56,812 bases of DNA from F23-B02 sp963625685 (GTDB taxonomy: Bacteria > Bacillota > Clostridia > Oscillospirales > Oscillospiraceae). The notes beneath the pieces were generated by a model that did no database searches, was not told where the DNA came from, and saw nothing but the letters and a program-made list of their open reading frames with translations. Positions 1 through 8,500 of this stretch are shown here, piece after piece (within the stretch, counting starts at the first letter, position 1; every line of letters begins with the position of its first letter). A program made the translations under genes and the position numbers. The stretch covers positions 1-56,812 of the forward strand of contig CAVFTR010000011.1 of the NCBI GenBank assembly GCA_963625685.1. The letters are read 5' to 3'.

Positions 1-47
1 TAAGAAGATATGCGGAAATACAGGGCGGTTTTGGCTGTTTCACGACC

Positions 48-103
48 CTCGAAATGCCGTAGACCGAAAGGTCTCTAGGGTTCGAATCCCTAACTCTCCG
101 CCA
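48..103 (+). tRNA. tRNA-Ser(CGA) 3' half only (att-like site)
   Basis: It contains an anticodon loop ctCGAaa, a variable arm (AGACC-GAAA-GGTCT), a T-arm with GGTTCGAATCC and a CCA end at 101-103. The acceptor 3' strand ACTCTCC has no GGAGAGT partner upstream, and the 5' side of the anticodon stem is not complementary, so the 5' half is missing. The break falls at the anticodon loop, a common tyrosine-recombinase crossover point. It is not a functional tRNA as it stands. Confidence 0.65.
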
Positions 104-107
104 AAAA

Positions 108-157
108 CCCAGTCATATCAAGGCTTTGCGCCCATATGACTGGGCTTTTCTTTTTGC
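108..157 (+). terminator. Hairpin terminator after tRNA half
   Basis: Arms CCCAGTCATAT (108-118) and ATATGACTGGG (134-144) are perfectly complementary. A T-rich tail follows (cttttcttttt). Confidence 0.7.
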
Positions 158-194
158 TGATCTGCCATAGCTGCACATGATTTTCGGCAAAAAA

Positions 195-470
195 TCATGT
201 GCGCCATCCGACGGCCTCAGTTTCCGGCAGGGTCAGAACATTGTCCATAACGTTTGCGGACGTAAGCTTGGACTTATAATCCAGATGGCTGTAGATGTTC
301 GCCGTGGTGCTGATGTCGCTGTGACCCAGCCATTCCTGAATCTGCTTCATGGGCACGTCGCCGGCCATCACCGCCAGGCCGTCGGCGAGGATGCCGTCAA
401 TGAGCATCCTCGGGTGCGCCAGGGGCTTGTAGTACAGCGTCTCCGCATCGATTAGTTGAATCTTGTTCAT
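195..470 (-). pseudogene. Tyrosine recombinase/integrase, C-terminal fragment
   Basis: The C-terminal part matches the end of phage/ICE integrases. It has a VPMKQIQEWLGHSD block with the box II histidine, then TTANIYSHLDYKSK with the nucleophilic tyrosine. Family members are about 380-400 residues; only 91 remain here, and the LRHxxA box carrying the first catalytic arginine is absent. The sequence just before VPMKQ does not resemble an integrase, as if the front had been replaced. The frame stays open upstream of 470 to at least about 560 but shows no recognisable integrase. Its 3' end points at the tRNA half about 90 bp away, the usual integrase/att arrangement. It cannot be active alone. 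Confidence 0.75.
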
Positions 471-700
471 GTGTTTTCGCCTTCTTTCATTTAGCTGGTA
501 AGTGTGTTTTGCTTGAATATTTGCGCCGTCCTTCCAATACGGTTTTTCTATACCTGCCCCGGGACCTCCGCGGCGTCGCCGTGCTCGCTCTTTCGAGGTC
601 GTCGCACGGTCATATCTCTTTCGGTGACGGTTATTCAGTTGTCAGTTGGTGTATCACCTCCTTTTCGGGTGAGGGAAATCGGATGCTCCTGAGGAACCCC

Positions 701-1250
701 TCCACTAGTTAAGCCATTTGAGAGGCCTTTTTTCAGGGTGCCGGAGAATACTTTTTCTCTCTCAAGTGGTAGATCACGAGAACGGTGAAAAATTAAGCCA
801 TGGAGAAAATTTTTCTTGTGATCGCCATTTTTCGATATATCCCCTCGCTAAAGGATGAGTGGGAAGGGTCGATTTTATGGGTGTCGCCGGAAAAATTTGT
901 CCCTCAAGTGTTAGGTCACGAGAAAGGCGAGAAATTAAGCTTTGTAGAAGGTTTTTTGAGTCCCCTCACTAACTTAGGAATGGGGAGCACCGTTTTTACG
1001 GGTATCACCGGAAAAATTCTTCCCTCAAGGGGTAGATCACGGGAAAGCGGAAAAATTAAGATCAGGCGAAAGTTTTTTTGATGGCTGCGATTTTCGAAAT
1101 ATCTCTTCACTAGTTAAGCGATGGGAGCCTGTCTTTATGGGGGTTATCGGCGAAAAATTTATCCGCTCTATTCGGTGGCGTACATCACCTCCTCACTAAG
1201 TAAGGAATGAGAGCGGGCATTTTTATGGGTGTCCCGGAAAATTTTCTTTT
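701..1250. repeat. Degenerate tandem repeat array A (about 5 copies)
   Basis: A ~100-bp unit recurs at about 701, 842, 963, 1105 and 1190. Each copy begins with a variant of CCTCACTAGTTAAG, then has a run like TTTATGGGTGTCGCCGGAAA. Three copies continue with CCCTCAAG..TAGATCACGGGAAA and end in AAATTAAG. Start-to-start spacings are roughly 141, 121, 142 and 85 bp. No convincing reading frame runs through it. It lies between the integrase fragment and the first element genes. Confidence 0.7.
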
Positions 1251-1252
1251 AT

Positions 1253-1313
1253 GGCATCAATTTTGATGCCGCAGCCCGATTTGCCCTTTGAAGGTGGCAT
1301 CAAAATTGATGCC
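1253..1313. repeat. Paired 18-bp near-palindromes
   Basis: GGCATCAATTTTGATGCC (1253-1270) and GGCATCAAAATTGATGCC (1296-1313) are exact reverse complements of each other. Each is also a near-perfect palindrome. This is a candidate protein-binding pair or cruciform inside the repeat region. Confidence 0.8.
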
Positions 1314-1346
1314 ACTCGACTAAAACCCGCTTTCGTCTTAGCTTTT

Positions 1347-1407
1347 TGGCGCCAAAACGGAGCCAACTGCCGGTGCTTTCTCACATCTGGCGCCAAAACG
1401 GAGCCAA
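1347..1407. repeat. 20-bp direct repeat, period 41
   Basis: TGGCGCCAAAACGGAGCCAA occurs at 1347-1366 and again, identically, at 1388-1407. It resembles an iteron pair, but no replication gene is adjacent. Confidence 0.8.
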
Positions 1408-1427
1408 TTTCTTGCGAAACCTCCTCT

Positions 1428-1975
1428 CACCACCCTACCGCAACCTTTGAGCCTCCAAAACGACATTGATTTTGAGATTTTTTGAAAATACTTTTTGAGC
1501 GTCGTCTTTGCTGGCAACGAGAGACTGTACTCAGCTCGCCCTTCTACCTCCGTACAGCAACATGAAGGGCAAAAAAGCGACACGGATTTTCAAAAAATCT
1601 CTCTACTAAATTACCGAAGCCTGCACCCCTCAAAAAACGACATTTGTTTTTTGCTTTTCTTTTGAGGTGGTCTGCAGTAGCGGATTCTGGCGTGATTTTC
1701 TCAGCATTGTCCTCTACTCCTGTACCGCACGGTTTTGAGGCAAAAAGTAAACACCGGGCTGAAAATTTCCTTCTACTCCTGTACCGCAACATCCAAAGCC
1801 AAAAAGTAAACACCGCATCGAAATCTTTTTTGAAAAGCCCTCTATTCCTGTACCGCAACATCGAGCGGAAAATTTTCAACATCAACTTCAAAAATGCTGC
1901 GAATGCCCCTCACTCTCTTACCGCAACATCGGAGGCCAATAAACGACATCAATTTTTGAAAATTCCCAGAAAATT
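1428..1975. repeat. Degenerate tandem repeat array B (about 7 copies)
   Basis: A ~60-bp unit starts near 1428, 1541, 1601, 1711, 1770, 1838 and 1906. Each unit begins with a CTCTACTCCTGTACCGCAAC variant, followed by AAAAAGTAAACACC or AAAACGACAT and an A/T-rich tail. Spacings are about 59-68 bp or roughly double that. The spacers are not unique equal-length sequences and the repeats diverge, so it is not a CRISPR. Short reading frames on both strands here are by-products of the repeats. Confidence 0.7.
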
Positions 1976-2011
1976 CACGAATTAGTGGGATTTCACGGCG
2001 CAAAGCGCAAA

Positions 2012-2050
2012 AAGAGCGTCTGCCTCTTTTCAGAAGCAGACGCTCTTTTG
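2012..2050 (-). terminator. Bidirectional hairpin terminator
   Basis: Arms AAGAGCGTCTGC (2012-2023) and GCAGACGCTCTT (2036-2047) are a perfect 12-bp stem with T-runs on both strands. It ends the leftward tnpV operon. Confidence 0.75.
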
Positions 2051-2063
2051 GTTATATTCAGTT

Positions 2064-2219
2064 TTACTTCATCAGCCGGATCAGCAGCTCGTTCACGTCC
2101 TCTGTAGGCTTGCCGCCGGCCAGCAGTTTGTTCTGGAAGGCCAACATCGCCGCTGTCAACAGTCGGCGCTCATCGGCACGGAGCACCACGACCCGGTCTC
2201 TTTTTCTTCGCCCGAACAT
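2064..2219 (-). CDS. Small conserved mobile-element protein (51 aa)
   Basis: A short gene with a basic start (MFGRRKRDRVVVLRADERR) and a helical tail ending in DVNELLIRLMK. I recognise the pattern as a small protein often found beside TnpV in Firmicutes integrative elements; its function is unknown. It starts 9 bp after the tnpV stop on the same strand, and a terminator follows 14 bp past its stop, so the two genes form a small operon. Codon use and GC match the element backbone rather than the AT-rich defence cargo. The assignment as an element gene rests on context and remembered similarity. The coding call itself is good because the frame is clean and closely packed. Confidence 0.6.
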   Translation of the reverse strand: MFGRRKRDRVVVLRADERRLLTAAMLAFQNKLLAGGKPTEDVNELLIRLMK

Positions 2220-2228
2220 CACCACACC

Positions 2229-2507
2229 TCAGCAATAAACCAACTCTGAAAGGACAACCTCCTCCGCACGGCTGCGGATGGAGTTCATCCGACCGACCCA
2301 TTCCATTTGATCGGCGGCCTTGAGCTGCTCTGTGACGCCTTCGGCCTTCTTCATTTGCTCCACGAGCCGGTCAAACATGGCCTGCGCCGACTCGCCGATC
2401 TCGGCAAGATGCGGCTCTAGAGTCCCCGTCAGCAGCATCCCTGTGTAGATACCGTCCATGTGCGTGCGCAGATACCGCCTCCGCGCTGCTGCAAATCTGT
2501 TTTCCAT
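2229..2507 (-). CDS. tnpV: TnpV-family transposon-encoded protein
   Basis: A 92-residue protein starting MENRFAAARRRYLRTH, with GMLLTGTLEPHLAEIG, VEQMKKAEGVTEQLKA and QMEWVGRMNSIRSRAEE blocks. This is the pattern of TnpV proteins in Firmicutes transposons and conjugative elements; their biochemical role is not established. The start at 2507 is chosen because GGAGG lies 6 bp upstream; a longer frame reaches 2555 without a comparable ribosome site. It is the first gene of a two-gene leftward unit. It marks the left edge of the element backbone, with the divergent defence operon starting about 330 bp away. Confidence 0.75.
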   Translation of the reverse strand: MENRFAAARRRYLRTHMDGIYTGMLLTGTLEPHLAEIGESAQAMFDRLVEQMKKAEGVTEQLKAADQMEWVGRMNSIRSRAEEVVLSELVYC

Positions 2508-2699
2508 GCCGCGCCTCCATTCACATTTACGGTGGGTGGTTCTTTCTTCATCCATATCCTACCGCAGAACGCCAGAAAGCGCCAATGTGTAAAAATCAGA
2601 TTTGCAGATTTGACATCATAGAAACTCCCTCAGAAACGCAGGTTAATATTTGCCAAATTGAAGGGTTTGTATGTCCTTATGACGTTATACCTTGATTGA

Positions 2700-2715
2700 G
2701 TTTTCGAACGAAAAC
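2700..2715. promoter_or_regulatory. Candidate operator for the HTH regulator
   Basis: Inverted repeat GTTTTCG-AA-CGAAAAC, 15 bp upstream of the -35 box of the defence operon. The position would suit a controller-protein site. Binding is inferred. Confidence 0.4.
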
Positions 2716-2730
2716 ATTTGTTGAAATATG

Positions 2731-2759
2731 TGGACTTTTTGTGCGGGCTGTGATATAAT
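2731..2759 (+). promoter_or_regulatory. Promoter of the defence operon
   Basis: -35 TGGACT (2731-2736), 17-bp spacer, -10 TATAAT (2754-2759) preceded by TGA (extended -10). Confidence 0.6.
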
Positions 2760-2841
2760 TATCAAAATACAGATTTATATGTTGAAAAGCGGCACTCCCA
2801 ATACTGTTGGCACAAGCAATAAAGTAAATGAGGTTTGCTAT

Positions 2842-3045
2842 ATGACTGTGAGTTATAAAAAATTATGGAAGCTCTTAATAGACCGAGATCTAAAGAAGAA
2901 GGATCTTGAGGAAATGGCTGGCGTTAGTCATTATGTAATGAACAAGTTGACACATGGGGATAACGTCACCACTGATGTCCTATGCAAAGTGTGCAAGGCT
3001 CTTAATTGCACCGTTGACGACATTATGGAAATGATTGACGAGTAG
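2842..3045 (+). CDS. XRE/Cro-type HTH regulator of the defence operon
   Basis: A 67-residue helix-turn-helix protein starting MTVSYKKLWKLL, with the recognition region KKKDLEEMAGVSHYVMNKL and a C-terminal NCTVDDIMEMI. Family: small Cro/C1-type regulators, of the kind that precede many Firmicutes methyltransferase genes and act as controller proteins delaying nuclease expression. The start at 2842 has GAGG about 8 bp upstream; an upstream extension to 2728 would overlap the promoter -35 and is rejected. It lies 108 bp before the methyltransferase fusion, downstream of its own promoter and a possible operator. Autoregulation is inferred. Confidence 0.8.
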   Translation: MTVSYKKLWKLLIDRDLKKKDLEEMAGVSHYVMNKLTHGDNVTTDVLCKVCKALNCTVDDIMEMIDE

Positions 3046-3153
3046 CTGTCGCTTTGGGTTTTTCACTATAGGTACGTCGACAGTCTTGCCACTTTTAAAT
3101 CGTCTACTATGAATAACTTGCTTAAAAAGCTGTAGGAAAGTTGAGGAAGCGTA

Positions 3154-5514
3154 ATGGATATCAACGCTTTGAATGCTAATCTAAACAGGGATAAATGGGG
3201 TGTCAGGAATTTTCGTGCTCTTAAATCTCTACTTGTAAAAGAGGTTCAAGAGTCACTTTCTGAGTTTATGCCCCTTACAAGCAGCTCTTATTATAACAAT
3301 CCTATTCAAGTCCTTGACTTTTTTAGTGGAGCAGGTGGAACATCTCTGGGATTTGCAGCGCTTAATACCGTTATTCCGACATTTAAGATGCTCGGCGGCT
3401 GCGATATCAACCAGATATCCGCACAGACATATAGCCGAAACTTCGACACTCCTGTGATCCACGAAGACATCGTTCGACTGGCAAATGAAGAAGGTGCACT
3501 CGAAACTCTCCTCGAGAGCATAGGTTTTGACACTAATAAGCCCACCATCTTGATTGGTTGCGCACCATGCCAGGGTTTTTCATCTCATCGAAAGAGGCAT
3601 TGGGACGAAGAAGACGACGTTCGAAATAGCCTCGTCATGGCTTTCGCAACAATTGTTGGGAAAATTATGCCAGATGTCATTGTTATGGAAAATGTGCCCG
3701 AGTTTTTATCTCAAAAGTACTGGCGCTATTTTTCTGCGGCAAAGAAAAGCTATCAGCAACTGGGCTATACAGTAAAAGAGCACATTTATAACGCTGCGGC
3801 GTTTGGTGTTCCGCAAGATCGCTTCAGAACAATAGTAATCGGCATGAAGAAGGAGTTCCTTTTGCCAGAAGGCTACCTAACGCCGAATGAATATCGAACT
3901 GTCCGTGATGCAATCTCGAAATTGCCTCCGGTTGCTGCTGGCGTTGCTGATCCTAACGATCCAATGCATAAAAGCGCGGCTCACAAGCAAAGCACTATTG
4001 ACGTCATTAGACAGGTTCCCCACGACGGCGGTAGCAGGCCGGAAGGTGTCGGACCTGAATGTCTAGATAGGGTAAGGGGCTTTTACGACGTATATGGGCG
4101 CTTGTATTGGGATAAGCCGTCTATCACTATCACTCATTATGCTAGAAACCCAGCCAGCGGTCGATACACGCATCCAGAACAAGATCGTGGACTAACAGCA
4201 AGAGAAGCAGCGCTTCTTCAAAGCTTTCCGAATGGTTTTGAATTCACCGGCAAGTCCGACGATATTTATCGGCAGATTGGAGAAGCTGTACCGCCGTTGC
4301 TCTCTTCGGCAATTGCTGCAAATATTCTGATTGAGCTTCTGTCCACAGAGCCCACAGCCGACGAGCTATCCGCTAGCCCGCAATCTATTGACGAACCGGT
4401 GAGCAGTTCTTTTTCCAGCGTCATAGCGGGAATTAAGATGAAAGATCAAGCTGCCAAGGCAACGAAATATACCTGTATCGATAGCTTTTGCGGTGCGGGA
4501 GGTCTTGGGCTTGGGCTCAAACGTGCAGGTTTTAATATTCTTCTTAGCTTTGATATTGATCAGATCTGTATTGATACAATCAAGGCGAACAAGAAATACT
4601 TTAATCATCCGGCAGAGGCCGCCGATATCGCAGATATGTTGAATGGAGAGCTATTGAAAAAGTGCAATCTTCAACGTGGTGAATTATTTCTTTTAGCCGG
4701 AGGACCACCGTGCCAAGGCTTCTCAGTCCAACGGCGCGGAAGCGATACGGATGAGCGTAATGAACTTGTACTAAAATATGGCAAGCTCATTGACGAACTC
4801 TATCCAATGTACTTTGTCATGGAGAACGTTACAGGTATTGCTGGGAAGCGTGGCAAAACTATCTTACAGCAACTAATTGAAGATGTCGAAAAGATAGGAT
4901 ATAAGGTGCACGTTGATTTACTTGACGCCCAAGATTATGGAGTTCCACAGCGGAGAAAACGCTACATTATCGTTGGTGAGCGAAATGACCTGGGCGAGCA
5001 CTATAAATATCCAGAGCCCGTAGCTGCTCGACACACGGTGCGCGATACGATTGGAAATCTTCCGGCTCCTCCTTCAGACGGAACCGATCATCCGGAAATA
5101 TCACTCCACAGAAGAGACCGGCTATCCGAACTGAATCTCAAGAGAATACAGGCTATCAAAGAGGGACAAGGAAGAGACGATCTTCCCGAAGAATTACTAG
5201 CTGACTGTCATAAAGTCGACAGCTCAGTAATTGGATTCCGTAGTGTTTACGGACGCATGGCTTGGGATGATGTAGCGCCAACAATCACTGCGCGGTTCGA
5301 TAGTTTCACCCGTGGGAAATTTGGCCACCCGGTCCAGGATCGTAGTATCTCGCTTCGCGAAGGCGCACTACTCCAAAGTTTCCCAATGGGTTTTGTGTTT
5401 ACAGGGAATAAAGTTGATATAGCTCGACAGATCGGGAATGCGGTACCACCGCTTCTTGCAGAAAAGATTGGACAGAGTATCATCGAATGCTATCGGAAAG
5501 TTGGTGAGAAATAA
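3154..5514 (+). CDS. Fused double DNA (cytosine-5) methyltransferase
   Basis: Two complete C5-methyltransferase units lie in one 786-residue chain, against about 350-450 residues for one enzyme. Unit 1 (about 50-395): motif I LDFFSGAGG, catalytic APCQGFS (Cys139), MENV (179-182), QDRFR (221-225) and a motif X reading IGEAVPP. Unit 2 (about 438-786): DSFCGAGG, GPPCQGFS (Cys520), MENV, QRRKR (599-603) and the canonical IGNAVPP. Each would transfer methyl from AdoMet to cytosine C5. Two units with different target regions suggest methylation of the two strands of an asymmetric site; this is inference. An AGGAAG ribosome site precedes the start. The stop abuts the next ATG with no gap, implying coupled translation with the nuclease/adenine-methyltransferase gene. 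Confidence 0.93.
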   Translation: MDINALNANLNRDKWGVRNFRALKSLLVKEVQESLSEFMPLTSSSYYNNPIQVLDFFSGAGGTSLGFAALNTVIPTFKMLGGCDINQISAQTYSRNFDTPVIHEDIVRLANEEGALETLLESIGFDTNKPTILIGCAPCQGFSSHRKRHWDEEDDVRNSLVMAFATIVGKIMPDVIVMENVPEFLSQKYWRYFSAAKKSYQQLGYTVKEHIYNAAAFGVPQDRFRTIVIGMKKEFLLPEGYLTPNEYRTVRDAISKLPPVAAGVADPNDPMHKSAAHKQSTIDVIRQVPHDGGSRPEGVGPECLDRVRGFYDVYGRLYWDKPSITITHYARNPASGRYTHPEQDRGLTAREAALLQSFPNGFEFTGKSDDIYRQIGEAVPPLLSSAIAANILIELLSTEPTADELSASPQSIDEPVSSSFSSVIAGIKMKDQAAKATKYTCIDSFCGAGGLGLGLKRAGFNILLSFDIDQICIDTIKANKKYFNHPAEAADIADMLNGELLKKCNLQRGELFLLAGGPPCQGFSVQRRGSDTDERNELVLKYGKLIDELYPMYFVMENVTGIAGKRGKTILQQLIEDVEKIGYKVHVDLLDAQDYGVPQRRKRYIIVGERNDLGEHYKYPEPVAARHTVRDTIGNLPAPPSDGTDHPEISLHRRDRLSELNLKRIQAIKEGQGRDDLPEELLADCHKVDSSVIGFRSVYGRMAWDDVAPTITARFDSFTRGKFGHPVQDRSISLREGALLQSFPMGFVFTGNKVDIARQIGNAVPPLLAEKIGQSIIECYRKVGEK

Positions 5515-8500
5515 ATGCCGTTTGATGCGAGCGTTAGAGCTTATTTGCGGGCTTACCAAAACGAATACAGAGCTGCTCTTCATGGAGGACAGCACACAGC
5601 CGAGCTTTCTTTTCGCGTCCCTATGCATGAAATGTTTAGGAGGATAGCGCATGACTTGAACCCGGCAGGTACTTTCGACATCATTCTTGAGCCGAGAAAT
5701 CAAGGAAGAATGGGGCGGCCTGACTGGAGAATACAGGATCGCATCTCGCTTGGTGTTTACGGCTATATTGAGGCGAAAGGTCCATCCAACGAGCCGTTCG
5801 ATACTACCCCGTATAGGGATCAGATTAACCGATATCTGACGTTAGGGCACAAGCTTATCATTACGGACGGCATTGATTTCGTATTCTGTTTTACCGAAAC
5901 GCCGGTTGTAGTCTCGATTATAGACAAAGCACGAATGGACGCGTTAGATTGGTCGGGGCTCCCGGTTGATCCGCTATTTAGGTTTTATATGGAGCAATTT
6001 TTCTCTAACCCCGCTCCACAACGTGTCGACGAAGAAAAGCTGGTTGAGCTCGTCGCAATTCGCACTCGAAACCTAGCTGATGAAATACGAGAATACTCAG
6101 ATTTAACCATAGAAGAGGCAATGAATGAAGACGAACATCATATCATTGAGCTTCTAAACGGTTTAAGAGAACTCGTTTATAACCATAATGATCCTCAACT
6201 TAGAACAGGAAGAGTCTTTGCAGATTTTACTGCGCAAGTCATTATGTTCTGTCTCCTGTTCGCCCACAGAGTTATCTGCTCAAGCGAGGATACGCCTACT
6301 CAAAAGGCTGAAAAAATCCGGTCATATGCCTATAATGACGTCGCAGATGGCGAAGCGCTTTTGCCATTTCGAAACCTAATGGTCTACCTCAGAGACCATG
6401 CTGGGGACGGTATGTTCATTGGTCAGTGGGTGGATGAATGTATCGCGTTCTTGTCTTTTGTTCAGATGACCGATCAACAATTGCAGAATCCTGATTACCA
6501 TCGCTTATTCGAACTGTTCTTCAACAAATTTGACAAGCAAGCTCGGTTTGACTATGGAGCATTCTACACGCCGAAGCTCCTTGCGGAGTTTGTAGTTCGA
6601 TTTGTGGGAAAAGTTGTGGCCGATCATTTTGATGGTGCAACCATATATGATGACGGCAATACAATCATTGATCCCTGCTGCGGAACAGGCTCTTTTCTTG
6701 AGCAGATCGTGGCCCACGACGAAGGAGACGGCGCATATAACCTTTGTGGCTTTGAGATCCTTCCTGCACCATATATGCTTGCTAACTATCGTATGTCTCT
6801 TGTCGAGCAGCATTACAGAAAGCAGAATCTGCATCCAAGTATTATCTTGGCAAATACACTGAGCAACTATCTTCTGAATGATGATGCAAATGCTAGTTCT
6901 ATTGAGGGACAAGAGCTGATTCGAGCTAAAGAATTATCCTCTCGTCCTTTGAAACTGATCATTGGGAATCCACCGTCTTCTGACTCTAATAGGAGTAATG
7001 TCTCTGAAGAGTTTTCGCAGATTATTGATTTGATGGAGGATTTCCGACCGCCGGTCGAAAACCGACGTGGGAGACAAAACATTCAGAAGCAAATCAACAA
7101 TCCGTTTGTTCAGTTCCTGCGTTGGAGCTGTGAAAAGCTGCTGGCTTCCGATAATCACTCGGTACTGGCGCTTATCGTTCCGCTTTCCTTTCTTGAAGCT
7201 GAGTCCTACAAATATGCCCGAAAGTATTTGGTCGAGCATTTCTCCAATGTTTGGGCGATTGCAATTGACACCGATGCTCGGACGGGAATTCGTGGCGACA
7301 GCATCTTCATGACGATGCAGGGCCGAGCCATAATTGTTCTCACCAGAAAATATGGCGAAGACAATAATGCCTCAGAAATAAATTACGCAGATATATCTCG
7401 TGAAAGGCGAAGTGAAAAAGAAGCGATTCTTAATGGTAGTATTGAAGAAACGATGCGTCGCTTTATTACATTCCCGATTAGCGACGCTATGTATTCATTT
7501 ATGCCATCACGCCCGTTTAATGAGCAACTCTACGCTCAATTCTGGCCAATTAGCACTGAAACTGGTGCTCCCGGCGTCTTTTTAAATCAATGCTCTGGCG
7601 CTAAGATGGCTCCGACAGCTCTTCTTACTCATGTGAAACAACCGATGCTCAAACGTCGTAGCCGCGAAATTGCAAGTGAAGGGGTTATAAAAGCGCAGGA
7701 ATGGATCGGAGAACAGGATAAGCCGGTAGTTGAATCAAAGATTCTTGCCTTCCAGAATGCATTAAACACTTGCACCTCTCGGCAAGAGCTTGATTCCGTT
7801 TTGGCTGAGAACATACGCCCTTGTTCGTTTAGGCCATTTGTGAATTCTAACGCATTGCTCTGGGGAACTATTTTTGATTACCAGGCGGGCGTTGGCGGTG
7901 GAGGCGCGAGGGTTCGACCAGAAATAAAGGCAGTTTATGATTTGCCGGATACGGTTGGATTCTCCTTGGCTCATGCACCAAAGGATTTGGATGAATCACT
8001 TGGGCAGTTCACTTCATTCTGCTGGTATTTCCCTGACAACGACCTGAGCCGCAGGGGTAATGGTCATATTTACCTAAATCACTACATTCGAGATGTTCAC
8101 ACAAATGCGGTTATAAACAATATTCATCAAAGTCTGATTGAGCGCTACTCCGCGCTAACTGGTCTTGATGACTCCGAATGTGCCAAGAAAATGGTGTTTT
8201 ACTCCTATGCCGTTTTCTGCTCTCAGGTATATCTTGAGGAATTTTATGGCGCGCTGTTTGTAGTAAATCAATCGGAAAGCCGCGCAAGAATTCCTATAGT
8301 TGATGATGCCGGCCTATTTCTTCGTCTCGCGGAACTCGGCGAGCGGTTAGCTATCCTTGAGAAGAACGACGCTGCGGTCGATAACGTACTTGATTTTAAC
8401 TACGACGAGCTGCTTGCGCAGATGTGGACGGGGTTCCATCTTGAGCATAGTAGGTCTGCATCGAGGAGTCCTTACGATGAAGAGAATGAGCAACTTATCG

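Larger units (their letters stand above)
2508..2841. other. Intergenic junction between element backbone and defence cargo
   Basis: A divergent gap where base composition shifts to AT-rich. It holds an inverted repeat at 2700-2715 and a good promoter at 2731-2759 for the rightward operon. I see no further gene. Confidence 0.6.

Noticed and set aside
1..103. Complete tRNA gene at the left edge
   Set aside because: The acceptor and anticodon stems have no 5' partner strand within the expected distance, so only the 3' half is present.
1544..1891. Minus-strand 115-codon frame inside repeat array B
   Set aside because: The frame runs through repeat units and has no ribosome site or domain. It appears to be a by-product of the repeats.
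701..1975. CRISPR array
   Set aside because: Repeats are long and degenerate with irregular spacing, there are no unique equal-length spacers and no cas genes.
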